Below are positions 6,602 to 14,314 of a stretch of 15,998 bases of DNA, piece by piece. The stretch is from NCBI GenBank assembly GCA_934668285.1, contig CAKUNB010000021.1, positions 1 to 15,998 on the forward strand, written 5' to 3'. The notes under the pieces are model-generated. The model did no database searches, was not told the DNA's origin, and saw only the letters and a program-made list of their open reading frames with translations. This DNA comes from an uncultured Oscillospiraceae bacterium. Lineage in GTDB: Bacteria > Bacillota > Clostridia > Oscillospirales > Oscillospiraceae. A program made the translations under genes and the position numbers. Each line of letters begins with the position of its first letter. Positions within the stretch are counted from its first letter, which is position 1.

Positions 6602-7222
6602 ATGAAGAAACGGCGATATCTGATACCGATTTGTCTGTTCGTTGGCGCTGCTTTGCTCGTCGGCGGGTTCTTCCTGGTGCGTTGGTGGCTTAGGCCGGAG
6701 GTTTGGGTTACGGTTCCGCTGGACAACTTTGTTCTGACCAACGACCGTGGTGAGACGCTGCAACCTGACGCAGACGATAACACATTGACGTACACAGAAT
6801 CACGAACCGGATTTCAGGGCTACAGTCTTCGTGTCCGGAGCAGCGACGTCTTCACACTGCAAACCGATTCGCAGGAAGAGGTATGCTTTGCTGTGCAGTG
6901 GGACGACGAATGCACCTTCACTTCCTTTCGCGGTTATGGCGCAACGCGCCTGAGTATCTCGCGCGACTGCATCACCGTGGAGGGCGAGCTGCGAGATTTC
7001 CTGATCACCACGTTCACAGAGGAGGATTCCACGCGGCGCTATCGGCTGCGCGGCGACGCGGCGGAGTGGGTGCGGCTGGAGCGGTCGGAGCGCGAGGCAA
7101 CGGCAGAAAGCTCGTCGTCCTATACCCTCGAGCTTCGCGACCTGTACTCCGAAGAAGTCTTTGCGCAGCATGAGTCGTCTGACGGGGCGGCATTTACTCT
7201 GCAAAATGTATCCGGAAATTAG
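6602..7222 (+). CDS. Membrane-anchored hypothetical protein between acsCE and acsB
   Basis: I do not recognise this 206-residue protein. It begins MKKRRYLIPICLF: a basic N-terminus, then one hydrophobic segment (about residues 7-31, ending in VRWWLR) that would act as a signal anchor with the rest outside the cell. There is no lipobox cysteine. The remainder is rich in Thr, Ser, Glu, Asp and Arg with alternating beta-strand character, and only two cysteines occur after the anchor, one in EEVCFAVQW and one in DDECTF, with no metal or catalytic motif. The ATG at 6602 follows AAAGGAG. Codon choice is visibly more mixed and AT-richer than in the flanking acs genes, as in weakly expressed or recently inserted genes. 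Position alone suggests a pathway role, which I would not infer further. Confidence 0.75.
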   Translation: MKKRRYLIPICLFVGAALLVGGFFLVRWWLRPEVWVTVPLDNFVLTNDRGETLQPDADDNTLTYTESRTGFQGYSLRVRSSDVFTLQTDSQEEVCFAVQWDDECTFTSFRGYGATRLSISRDCITVEGELRDFLITTFTEEDSTRRYRLRGDAAEWVRLERSEREATAESSSSYTLELRDLYSEEVFAQHESSDGAAFTLQNVSGN

Positions 7223-7229
7223 TTAAAAA

Positions 7230-7257
7230 GTTCGCAATACTCTGAATTCGTTCGCAA
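7230..7257 (+). repeat. Direct repeat GTTCGCAA x2, 20 bases apart, upstream of acsB
   Basis: GTTCGCAA occurs at 7230-7237 and 7250-7257, so the copies lie 20 bases apart, about two helical turns on the same DNA face. They fall in the 73-base AT-rich gap before acsB, where no good -35/-10 pair is seen. A tandem binding site for a regulator is possible; chance cannot be excluded. Confidence 0.35.
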
Positions 7258-7295
7258 AATATGCAAATATTTCACGATAAGCAGGAGGAAAAACC

Positions 7296-9416
7296 ATGAG
7301 CGTATTAACCGATCTTATCTATGGCGGCTCGAATGCCGTCGCCGGGTTGACCGAAGGCGCGGTCAACGACGCCATCGCAAAGTACGGTGCAGACAAGCCA
7401 GTGGCTTTCCCCGACACTGCGTATTTCTTCCCCACCATCTACGCGGCAACGGGTGTCAAGGTCACGAAGCTGGGCGATCTGCCCGCCTGCGTCGGCGTAC
7501 TCAAGAGCCTCATCACCAATCAGGAGGACCTCGGGCAGGCCCTCAACGCCGGTCTGGCCACTGCCGTCGGCGCGGAAATTCTGGAAGGCCTCGGCTATCT
7601 GGATGGCGACCCCTATGCCAACGATTCCGGCATCGGCTTCGTCCCCGACCCCATCATCCGTTCTCTCGGCGTGCCGCTGGTCACGGGCGATATCCCCGGC
7701 GTGGCGGTCGTGCTGGGCAAGGCGGAAAACCCCGCGGACGTGGTCAAGGTCGTGAAGGACTATCAGTCCAAGGGCATCATGACCTTCATGGTCGGCGATG
7801 TCATTGAGCAGTGCGCCGAGGGCGGCGTGAAGATGGGTCTGGAATTCCGCGTCGTGCCGCTGGGCCACGCGGTCACGAGCGTCATCCATGTCGTCACCGT
7901 CGCCATCCGTGCGGCGCTCATCTTCGGCAACGTCACGCCCGGCGATCTGCCCGGTCTGCTGACCTATACGAAGGACCGCGTGCCCGCGTTCGTCAACACC
8001 TTCGGCGCGATCGACAACGTCGTCGTCTCCGCCGGTGCGGGCGCGATTGCGCTGGGCTTCCCGGTCGTGGTGGACATCGACCTCGGCGAGAATCAGGTCC
8101 CCGGCGCGCTGGAATCCGTCTGCGACCACGAGCTGACCGTCAAGCGCTCGCTCGAGCTGCGCAACATCAAGATCAAGTCCAAGGAGCTGCCCATTCCCGT
8201 CGCCTTTGCCGCCGCCTTCGAGGGCGAAATCATCCGCAAGGCCGACATGCACAACGAGTTCTGGTCCGGCAAGAACGCCACGGCCGAGCTTGTCATGATG
8301 GCCGACAACGTCGAGGATCACAAGATCACCATCGTCGGCCCCGATCTGGACAGCGGCGAGAAAAATCTGGCCCTCGCGACGAAGGTCGAGGTCAGCGGCG
8401 CGAAGATGCAGGCCGACTTTGAATCCGTCATCGAGCGCAAAATCCACGCATGGTTCAACTATATGGAAGGCGTTATGCACACCGGTCAGCGCAATCAGGT
8501 GCGTGTCCGCGTGTCGAACGACGCGTTTGAAAAGGGCCTGCGCCTGAAGCACTTCGCTGAGGTGCTGTACCACATGATCATGGACGAATTCGACGCGGTC
8601 GTCGATAAGTGCCAGGTCACGCTCATCACCGACGAGGCTGAGGCCGAGAAATTCCGCGACGAGGTCGCCATGCCGCGCTACAATGCCCGCGACGACCGTC
8701 TGTCCTCCATGACCGACGAGTCCGTGGATCGCTTCTATACCTGCATCCTCTGCCAGTCCTTCGCCCCGGCGCACTGCTGCGTGGTCACGCCGGAACGTCT
8801 TGGTCTGTGCGGCGCGGTTTCGTGGCTGGACGCCAAGGCGACCAATGAGCTGAACCCGCAGGGTCCGTGCCAGCCCATTTTGAAGGAAGGCTGCATCGAC
8901 GAGCGCACCGGCCGCTACGAAACGGTCAACAAGATGATCAAGGAAGCGACGCACGGCGCGGTCGAAAACGTCACGCTGTACTCCATCCTTGAGGACCCGA
9001 TGACCTCCTGCGGCTGCTTCGAGTGCATCTGCGGCATCGAGCCGATGAGCAACGGCTTCATCGTCGTCAACCGCGAGTTCAAGGGCATGACCCCCGTCGG
9101 CATGACCTTCGGCGAGCTGGCCTCCTGCACCGGCGGCGGCGTGCAGACCCCCGGCTATATGGGCCACGGCCGCCACTTCATCTCCTCGAAGAAGTTCATC
9201 GCCGCCGAGGGCGGCATCGAGCGCATCGTCTGGATGCCGAAGGAGCTGAAGGACGACGTCGCCGAGCGCCTGAACAAGACCGCCAAGGAACTGTACGGCA
9301 TCGACAATTTCTCCGACATGATCGCCGACGAAACCATCTGCGAGGACTGCGAAGCCCTGATGGACTTCCTGACCGAAAAGAACCATCCCGTTCTCGGTCT
9401 GGAGCCGCTGATGTAA
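7296..9416 (+). CDS. acsB: Acetyl-CoA synthase catalytic subunit
   Basis: Joins CO, a methyl group from the corrinoid protein and CoA to make acetyl-CoA at a nickel-nickel-4Fe4S A-cluster. The 706-residue product compares with about 729 in Moorella. The A-cluster ligands are all present: C483, C486, C495 and C505 for the 4Fe-4S (in YTCILCQSFAPAHCC and GLCGAVSWLDAK), and C572-G573-C574 for the distal nickel (in DPMTSCGCFECICG). Other family segments are FPDTAYFFP, FAAAFEGEIIRKADM, MEGVMHTGQRN, GMTFGELASCTGGGVQTPGYMGHGR and SSKKFIAAEGGI. The N-terminus before FPDTAY is about 17 residues shorter than I recall for Moorella. The ATG at 7296 follows AGGAGG. There is no CO dehydrogenase gene on either side, which is unusual for acsB. 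Confidence 0.96.
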   Translation: MSVLTDLIYGGSNAVAGLTEGAVNDAIAKYGADKPVAFPDTAYFFPTIYAATGVKVTKLGDLPACVGVLKSLITNQEDLGQALNAGLATAVGAEILEGLGYLDGDPYANDSGIGFVPDPIIRSLGVPLVTGDIPGVAVVLGKAENPADVVKVVKDYQSKGIMTFMVGDVIEQCAEGGVKMGLEFRVVPLGHAVTSVIHVVTVAIRAALIFGNVTPGDLPGLLTYTKDRVPAFVNTFGAIDNVVVSAGAGAIALGFPVVVDIDLGENQVPGALESVCDHELTVKRSLELRNIKIKSKELPIPVAFAAAFEGEIIRKADMHNEFWSGKNATAELVMMADNVEDHKITIVGPDLDSGEKNLALATKVEVSGAKMQADFESVIERKIHAWFNYMEGVMHTGQRNQVRVRVSNDAFEKGLRLKHFAEVLYHMIMDEFDAVVDKCQVTLITDEAEAEKFRDEVAMPRYNARDDRLSSMTDESVDRFYTCILCQSFAPAHCCVVTPERLGLCGAVSWLDAKATNELNPQGPCQPILKEGCIDERTGRYETVNKMIKEATHGAVENVTLYSILEDPMTSCGCFECICGIEPMSNGFIVVNREFKGMTPVGMTFGELASCTGGGVQTPGYMGHGRHFISSKKFIAAEGGIERIVWMPKELKDDVAERLNKTAKELYGIDNFSDMIADETICEDCEALMDFLTEKNHPVLGLEPLM

Positions 9417-9433
9417 TTCTGCATTTTCCCATA

Positions 9434-9460
9434 TTCGGGAGGGCGCAATGCCCTCCCGAA
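9434..9460 (+). other. Perfect 11-bp hairpin after acsB
   Basis: TTCGGGAGGGC (9434-9444) pairs with GCCCTCCCGAA (9450-9460) around GCAAT. No T-run follows, so it is a weak terminator candidate at best. It may mark the 3' end of a processed acsB mRNA. Confidence 0.6.
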
Positions 9461-9493
9461 CTTCTGAAATCTCTAAGAAGGAGCAAAAATCCC

Positions 9494-9823
9494 ATGACGA
9501 TCGATTTTTCTCAGATTCCCGAGCAGGTCGTTGCCAACTTTAAGGGCGGCGAAAAGGAGCTGCACAAGCGTGCCTTTTCCGACGGCAGCGTGATCATCAT
9601 GCTCAACCGGCTGGTGCCCGGCGCGTCCATCGGCGTGCATACGCACGCAGACGACTGCGAGATCATTTACGTTCTTTCCGGCACGGCCACCTTCCTTACC
9701 CCCGGCGGCGAGGAGACCGTCCCCGCCGGCCAGAGCCACTACTGCCCGAAGGGCGGTACCCATGGACTGAGAAACAACGGCCCCGACGACCTCGTTTTCT
9801 TCGCCGTCGTGCCGAAGCAATAA
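9494..9823 (+). CDS. Small single-domain cupin protein
   Basis: A 109-residue beta-barrel protein with both cupin motifs. Motif 1 is G-x5-HTH-x4-E (GASIGVHTHADDCEIIYVLSG region, about residues 43-63), which keeps the two His and the Glu that bind metal. Motif 2 is in PAGQSHYCPKGGTHGLRN, with its conserved Pro, Gly and His. It has no signal peptide, so it is cytoplasmic. The start at ATG 9494 is chosen from the AAGGAG at 9478-9483 and the length of known minimal cupins; the same frame stays open far upstream inside acsB, but that is overlap, not a gene. Small cupins like this bind metals or small ligands and are often isomerases or sensors; the substrate cannot be inferred. It sits after acsB with no known pathway role. 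Confidence 0.88.
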   Translation: MTIDFSQIPEQVVANFKGGEKELHKRAFSDGSVIIMLNRLVPGASIGVHTHADDCEIIYVLSGTATFLTPGGEETVPAGQSHYCPKGGTHGLRNNGPDDLVFFAVVPKQ

Positions 9824-9833
9824 GAAGAATTTC

Positions 9834-9881
9834 CGGCAGCCTTTTTCCTCTCTGCCGCTGTGCCGTTTCTGTCGAAACGGC
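9834..9881 (+). other. Tandem hairpins between cupin and SLH genes
   Basis: The first stem is CGGCAG (9834-9839) with CTGCCG (9852-9857). The second is GCCGTTTC (9862-9869) with GAAACGGC (9874-9881) around TGTC. Neither has a following T-run on the plus strand. They may lower read-through into the surface-protein gene or act as mRNA end protection. Confidence 0.45.
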
Positions 9882-9909
9882 GAAAAATGTCAAATTAAGG
9901 AGAAAAACC

Positions 9910-11739
9910 ATGAAACACTTTCTTCGGCTTCTGACCCTTGTCTGTCTGCTTGGCCTGCTTGTCTTCTGCGCAAGCGCGGCGGAGGACAAGCTGCCCTTTG
10001 AGTACACCGTAAATAACGGCGAGGTCACCCTGACCAAGTATACCGGCCCGCAAACCGGCGCCGTCGTAATCCCTGACGAAATCGACGGAAATCCCGTCAC
10101 CGTCCTCGGCCATCACCTGTTTCAGGGAATGCCGGAGCTGGAGGTCACACTGCCGAAGCGCCTGAAGCGGATCGATACTTACGCTCTGACGCTTACCGGT
10201 CGGGAGGTCGCCATTCCCGCCACCGTCACATCCATCAGTCCTTTTGCTCTCAACGGTGCGCAACGCGTCATCTGTGAAAAGTACTCTGCGGCCGATCAGT
10301 ACGCCCGCTCCTACGGAATACCGGTAACCTATACCGCCGAGGATCCTAACGTGCAGGTGGTCGAGGCGGAGGGCTTCACCTTCTGGATCAAGGACGGCGA
10401 AGCGACGCTCGCATATTCGATTTCCACGGAAGAAAACACGTTGTATGTTCCCGCCTACATCGACGATTGCCCCGTAACGCGCATCGCATCCTACGTTACC
10501 ACAGCCTTTCCGGAAGACAGTTATAAGCAGAATATCTATACCTCCATCGTTGTTCCCGCTACAGTCAGGCAGATTGACAGCTATGCGTTTTATAACCGGA
10601 ATCAGTTCCGTCCGCTTCGCAGCGTTTTCCTCTGCGAGGGCGTGGAAACCGTCGGGGACTATGCTTTTTACGACACGGACTCCTCCATCGGCTATTCTAT
10701 CGTTCTCACCTTGCCGAACAGTCTGAAAAGCTTCGGCGAAAATGAGGAGAAGCTGTGGAATTCATATTTGATCAATATTTTCGCTGCAGAAAATTCCTGC
10801 GGTGCGCAGTATGCACAGCGCGCAGGCGCGACTCTGCTCAATAACCACACCGCAGACGGCACCATCACCGGCAACTACGCCGGTCTGGATTTCCGCATTC
10901 AGGATGGCGAGGCAACTATCTTCAAAAGCGACATCAGCGGAGGTTGGATTGATCCCTTCCTGCCAAGCTATATCGACGGTTATCCCCTGACCCGCATCGA
11001 GCCATATGCTCTGGAGGATATTCAGGATAACTATGCGGTGCTTCCGCCCACGCTGACCTATCTGGGCGACGACTGCTTCGGCAACGTCGCCTCGGAGCAT
11101 TGCCTGCTGCTCTACTATCCGGGCACGCCCGCCGAGGAGCTGGTCAAGCAGCAGCGCTTCCCGTATCTGAGCATTTATGAGGCGCTGGAGCTTCCCTTCC
11201 TTGACGTTTCCTTCGGCAGCTGGTACTATGAGGCCGTTTCCTTTGCCTACTACGAGGGACTGATGAACGGCGTGGCCGAGGACAGCTTCGACCCCGACGG
11301 CACGATGACACGCGCCATGCTGGTGACTGTGCTGTGGCGGCTGGACGGCGGCGAGGGCAGCGGCGCCTCCCCCTTTACGGACGTGCCGGAAAACACCTGG
11401 TACACGGAGGCCGTGATCTGGGCCGCGCAGAACAACATTGTCAACGGCGTCGGCAACGGCAGGTTCGACCCGGACGGCAGGGTCACGCGCGAGCAGATCG
11501 CAACCATCCTGTGCCGCTATGCAAAAAGCCTCAGCGTTGATGTCGCCGCTTCGGCCTCGCTGGACAAGTTCGTCGACAAGAGCGCCGTCTCCGACTACGC
11601 CGCCGCTCCGATTCAGTGGGCGGTGCAGAACGGCATCATCGGCGGCCGTCAGGAGGGCAGCTCGCTCTATCTCGCGCCGCAGGACGGCGGCACGCGTGCC
11701 GAGGTCGCGGCAATTCTGATGCGCTTTCTGCTCTATTGA
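9910..11739 (+). CDS. Secreted BspA-like repeat protein with three C-terminal SLH domains
   Basis: A 609-residue surface protein. An N-terminal signal peptide (basic MKHFLR, hydrophobic core, likely cut after CASA near residue 23) exports it. The middle carries three copies of a unit near residues 29, 155 and 324: an aromatic, D/N-G-E-x-T strand (NNGEVT, KDGEAT, QDGEAT) followed by a Y/E-IDxxPxT segment (EIDGNPVT, YIDDCPVT, YIDGYPLT), interleaved with BspA/LRR_5-like leucine-rich stretches. About residues 430-609 hold three S-layer homology repeats, with WYYEAVSFAYYEGLMNG, WYTEAVIWAAQNNIVNG and APIQWAVQNGIIGG as their cores and TRAM, TREQI and TRAEV at their ends. SLH repeats anchor proteins to cell-wall polymers. 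The ATG at 9910 follows AAGGAG. A cell-wall protein inside an acetyl-CoA pathway cluster is out of place; its ligand is unknown. Confidence 0.88.
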   Translation: MKHFLRLLTLVCLLGLLVFCASAAEDKLPFEYTVNNGEVTLTKYTGPQTGAVVIPDEIDGNPVTVLGHHLFQGMPELEVTLPKRLKRIDTYALTLTGREVAIPATVTSISPFALNGAQRVICEKYSAADQYARSYGIPVTYTAEDPNVQVVEAEGFTFWIKDGEATLAYSISTEENTLYVPAYIDDCPVTRIASYVTTAFPEDSYKQNIYTSIVVPATVRQIDSYAFYNRNQFRPLRSVFLCEGVETVGDYAFYDTDSSIGYSIVLTLPNSLKSFGENEEKLWNSYLINIFAAENSCGAQYAQRAGATLLNNHTADGTITGNYAGLDFRIQDGEATIFKSDISGGWIDPFLPSYIDGYPLTRIEPYALEDIQDNYAVLPPTLTYLGDDCFGNVASEHCLLLYYPGTPAEELVKQQRFPYLSIYEALELPFLDVSFGSWYYEAVSFAYYEGLMNGVAEDSFDPDGTMTRAMLVTVLWRLDGGEGSGASPFTDVPENTWYTEAVIWAAQNNIVNGVGNGRFDPDGRVTREQIATILCRYAKSLSVDVAASASLDKFVDKSAVSDYAAAPIQWAVQNGIIGGRQEGSSLYLAPQDGGTRAEVAAILMRFLLY

Positions 11740-11757
11740 GCCTGCAAGGAGAACACT

Positions 11758-13686
11758 ATGACTTTTGAGTTGACTTTTACCTTTGAAAATAATGAGAACC
11801 CCGTCACCATCAACGTCAGCGACGAGGAAACGCTGCTCGACGCGGCGCGGAAGGCCAACGTGGCCATCGACGCGCCCTGCTCCGGCAACGGCTCTTGCGG
11901 CAAGTGCCGCGTGAAGCTGGTTTCCGGGCAGACCGAGGGCCTTCAGACCTCCCATATCTCCGACGAGGAGTTTGCCGAGGGCTGGCGGCTGTCGTGCTGC
12001 ACCTACGCCCGCTCGGACGTGACGGTACAGGTGCCAGATATTGCCTCGGCCTACCGCAGCCGCATGAAAACCGCCGATCTGTCCTCCGGCGAGGAGGTCG
12101 CGATCTTTGAGCAGCTGCTGGACGGCGTACGCGAGGCGGGCATCGCGCTGAAAAACCGCTTTGAAGCCGTCGAATTGACGCTTGACGAGCCGACGCTCGA
12201 CGACACCATGCCCGACAACGAGCGGCTGGAGCGTGCGCTCACGGAAAAAACCGGCTGCGATACGATCGAGCTGCCGTTCTTCCCGCTGCGAAAGCTCCCG
12301 CACGTCCTGCGCGAGAGCAATTTCTCGATCAAGGTCGCGGGCGAGCGCTTTGACGACCGCTTCGTGGTCTACGACGTCCTCCCCGCATCGGACAATGCAC
12401 CCCTTTGCGGTCTTGCCATCGACATCGGCACGACGACGGTTTCCGCCGTTCTGTTTGACCTGAAGGACGGCCGCCTGCTGGCCAAGGCTTCCGGCGGCAA
12501 CGGCCAGATCCGCTACGGCGCAGACGTTATCAACCGCATCGTCGAGCAGGGCAAGCCCGGCGGCCGCAAAAAACTGCAGGACGCCATCGTCAAGGAAACC
12601 CTCGTGCCGCTCATCGCCGCACTGTGCAAGCAGGCGGGCGTGACCGCTACGCGGATTCTGCGCGTGAGCGTCGGCGCGAACACCACCATGAACCATCTGC
12701 TCGTGGGCGTGGATGCCGAGTCTGTGCGCACCGAGCCGTACATCCCCGCATTCTTCCACTGGAACGGTCTGCGCGGCGGCGACCTTGCCCTGCCGGTGCA
12801 TCCGAACGCCCGCATCCTGATCGCGCCCAACATCGGCTCCTACGTCGGCGGCGACATCACGGCGGGCACCTTCGCGGGCATGATCTGGAACAAGGACGAG
12901 CTGTCGCTGTTTATCGACCTCGGCACGAACGGCGAGATCGTGTTCGGCAACCGCGATTTTCTGATGTCCTGCGCCTGCTCGGCAGGCCCCGCCTTTGAGG
13001 GCGGCGACATCTCCTGCGGTATGCGCGCGACGGACGGTGCCATCGAAGCCTGTGAGATTGACGAGGCCACGCTGGAGCCGAAGCTGAGCATCATCGGCGA
13101 GGCCGGGCAGAAGCCCGTCGGCCTGTGCGGCAGCGGCATTATCGACACGATTGCAGAGCTCTTCCGCACCGGCGCGATCAACGCCAAGGGCCTGTTCGTC
13201 CGCGAAAGCCCGCGTATCCTGCACGACCACCACGGCACGGGCCGCTACCTGCTGGCCACGGCGGCGGAATCCGCCACAGGCCGCGAGGTCGCGCTCAACG
13301 AGGTCGATATTCTGAATTTCATCCGCGCCAAGGGCGCGATCTACTCCGCGATCGACACGCTGCTTTCCAGCATGGACATGGACGAAAGCGTGATCGAGGG
13401 CTTCTACGTCGCCGGCGGCATCGGCAGCGGCATCAACATGAAAAACGCCGTCCGCATCGGCATGTTCCCGAACGTGCCGCTGGAGCTGTTCCATTACATC
13501 GGCAACTCCTCCCTCTCCGGCGCTTACGCCATGGCGCTGTCGGACGAGGCGGAGCAGAAGGTGGACGAGGTTGCGCGCAACATGACGTATGTCGAGCTTT
13601 CCACCCATCCGGGCTATATGGACAGCTTCGTGGCCGCCTGCTTCCTGCCCCACACGGACGCGTCGCGCTTCGCGGGATTGGAGTAA
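11758..13686 (+). CDS. acsV: RACo, reductive activator of the corrinoid iron-sulfur protein
   Basis: Uses ATP to drive one-electron reduction of inactive Co(II) back to Co(I) in the corrinoid iron-sulfur protein. The 642-residue length matches known RACo (about 640). The N-terminal 2Fe-2S domain has C41-x5-C47-x2-C50 (APCSGNGSCGKC) and a fourth ligand at C80 or C81 in RLSCCTY. A linker region (about residues 95-210) precedes the ASKHA-fold ATPase (DUF4445): GLAIDIGTTTVSAVLFDL as phosphate loop 1, LFIDLGTNGEIVFGN as phosphate loop 2 and YVAGGIGSGINM as the adenosine loop. SCACSAGPAFEGG is also typical. The ATG at 11758 follows AAGGAGA, 18 bases after the SLH gene, so they can share a transcript. 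Its partner is the AcsCE/AcsD complex encoded upstream. Confidence 0.94.
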   Translation: MTFELTFTFENNENPVTINVSDEETLLDAARKANVAIDAPCSGNGSCGKCRVKLVSGQTEGLQTSHISDEEFAEGWRLSCCTYARSDVTVQVPDIASAYRSRMKTADLSSGEEVAIFEQLLDGVREAGIALKNRFEAVELTLDEPTLDDTMPDNERLERALTEKTGCDTIELPFFPLRKLPHVLRESNFSIKVAGERFDDRFVVYDVLPASDNAPLCGLAIDIGTTTVSAVLFDLKDGRLLAKASGGNGQIRYGADVINRIVEQGKPGGRKKLQDAIVKETLVPLIAALCKQAGVTATRILRVSVGANTTMNHLLVGVDAESVRTEPYIPAFFHWNGLRGGDLALPVHPNARILIAPNIGSYVGGDITAGTFAGMIWNKDELSLFIDLGTNGEIVFGNRDFLMSCACSAGPAFEGGDISCGMRATDGAIEACEIDEATLEPKLSIIGEAGQKPVGLCGSGIIDTIAELFRTGAINAKGLFVRESPRILHDHHGTGRYLLATAAESATGREVALNEVDILNFIRAKGAIYSAIDTLLSSMDMDESVIEGFYVAGGIGSGINMKNAVRIGMFPNVPLELFHYIGNSSLSGAYAMALSDEAEQKVDEVARNMTYVELSTHPGYMDSFVAACFLPHTDASRFAGLE

Positions 13687-13689
13687 GCC

Positions 13690-14298
13690 ATGCAGGTAGA
13701 GAATCACAAGGAAGAGGTCCCCTTCGCGCACTATGCCGAGCAATTCGCCGCGCTCGACCCGATCGAGGCGGCGAAGCGGACGGGCACGGCCTTTGACGGC
13801 GCGGCCTTTACCGTCCGGCTGCTCGGAACGGACTACCGCGTCGCCTATCCCGATGCGGCAGTCACCGCGCCGGACGGAGCCACGCCTCCCCTGCCGCTGC
13901 AAACCTTCCTGCTGCGGCTGCTGCTGCTCGGAAAAAGTGCTCCGGCGGACAACGACTTCAAGACCTTCCGCGAGCTGCCGTGGGGCGAGGTTTATATCCA
14001 GCCGTTCACGGGCCGCGTCCTGACCCGCGCGGCGTTCACCTTCGGTACGCGCATCGACGCGTTTCGCGCAGCGGCGGAAAGGCTGGGCGGTATTGCTCTG
14101 AAGCACGGCGATGCAGGCTATGAATTTACGTTATTTGACAATTACCGCCTGCGGCTGCTGGTCTGGGAGGGCGACGACGAGTTCCCGCCCAACGCCCAGC
14201 TGCTCTACACGGCCAACTTTGCCGGCGGCTTCGCCGCCGAGGATCGCGTCGTCGCGGGCGATCTGCTGATCTCTGCCCTGAAAGCGGCAATGGAATAA
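13690..14298 (+). CDS. DUF3786 family protein coupled to RACo
   Basis: A 202-residue cytoplasmic protein with no signal peptide, no membrane segment and no cysteines. It matches the DUF3786 pattern as I remember it: an FDG-x-F-x-V segment (about residues 34-41), a Leu-rich helix (TFLLRLLLLGKSAPA), FKTFRELPWGEVY, then LGG, F-FDNYRLRLLVWEGDDEFPPNAQLLY and a final FAAEDRVVAGDLLISAL. The function of this family is not established; members recur beside corrinoid-protein and acetyl-CoA pathway genes in acetogens and methanogens. The ATG at 13690 lies 3 bases after the RACo stop and its ribosome site (GGAG) is inside the end of the RACo gene, so the two are translationally coupled. The best guess is an accessory or assembly role for the corrinoid system; this is inference from position. 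Confidence 0.82.
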   Translation: MQVENHKEEVPFAHYAEQFAALDPIEAAKRTGTAFDGAAFTVRLLGTDYRVAYPDAAVTAPDGATPPLPLQTFLLRLLLLGKSAPADNDFKTFRELPWGEVYIQPFTGRVLTRAAFTFGTRIDAFRAAAERLGGIALKHGDAGYEFTLFDNYRLRLLVWEGDDEFPPNAQLLYTANFAGGFAAEDRVVAGDLLISALKAAME

Positions 14299-14314
14299 AT
14301 GCAAGGAGAATCCC

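Noticed and set aside
7257..7280. Rex-type redox operator before acsB
   Set aside because: AAATATTTCAC recalls half of a Rex site, but the required second half is missing.
9023..9823. 266-codon plus-strand frame running from inside acsB through the cupin
   Set aside because: Its first part overlaps acsB in another frame and is Arg-rich nonsense. Only the part from ATG 9494, with its own ribosome site, is a gene.
10762..14106. Very long minus-strand open frame (1114 codons) over the SLH, acsV and DUF3786 genes
   Set aside because: It is a GC-rich antisense shadow: the plus strand holds clear conserved proteins in exactly this span, and the antisense product shows no recognisable domain.
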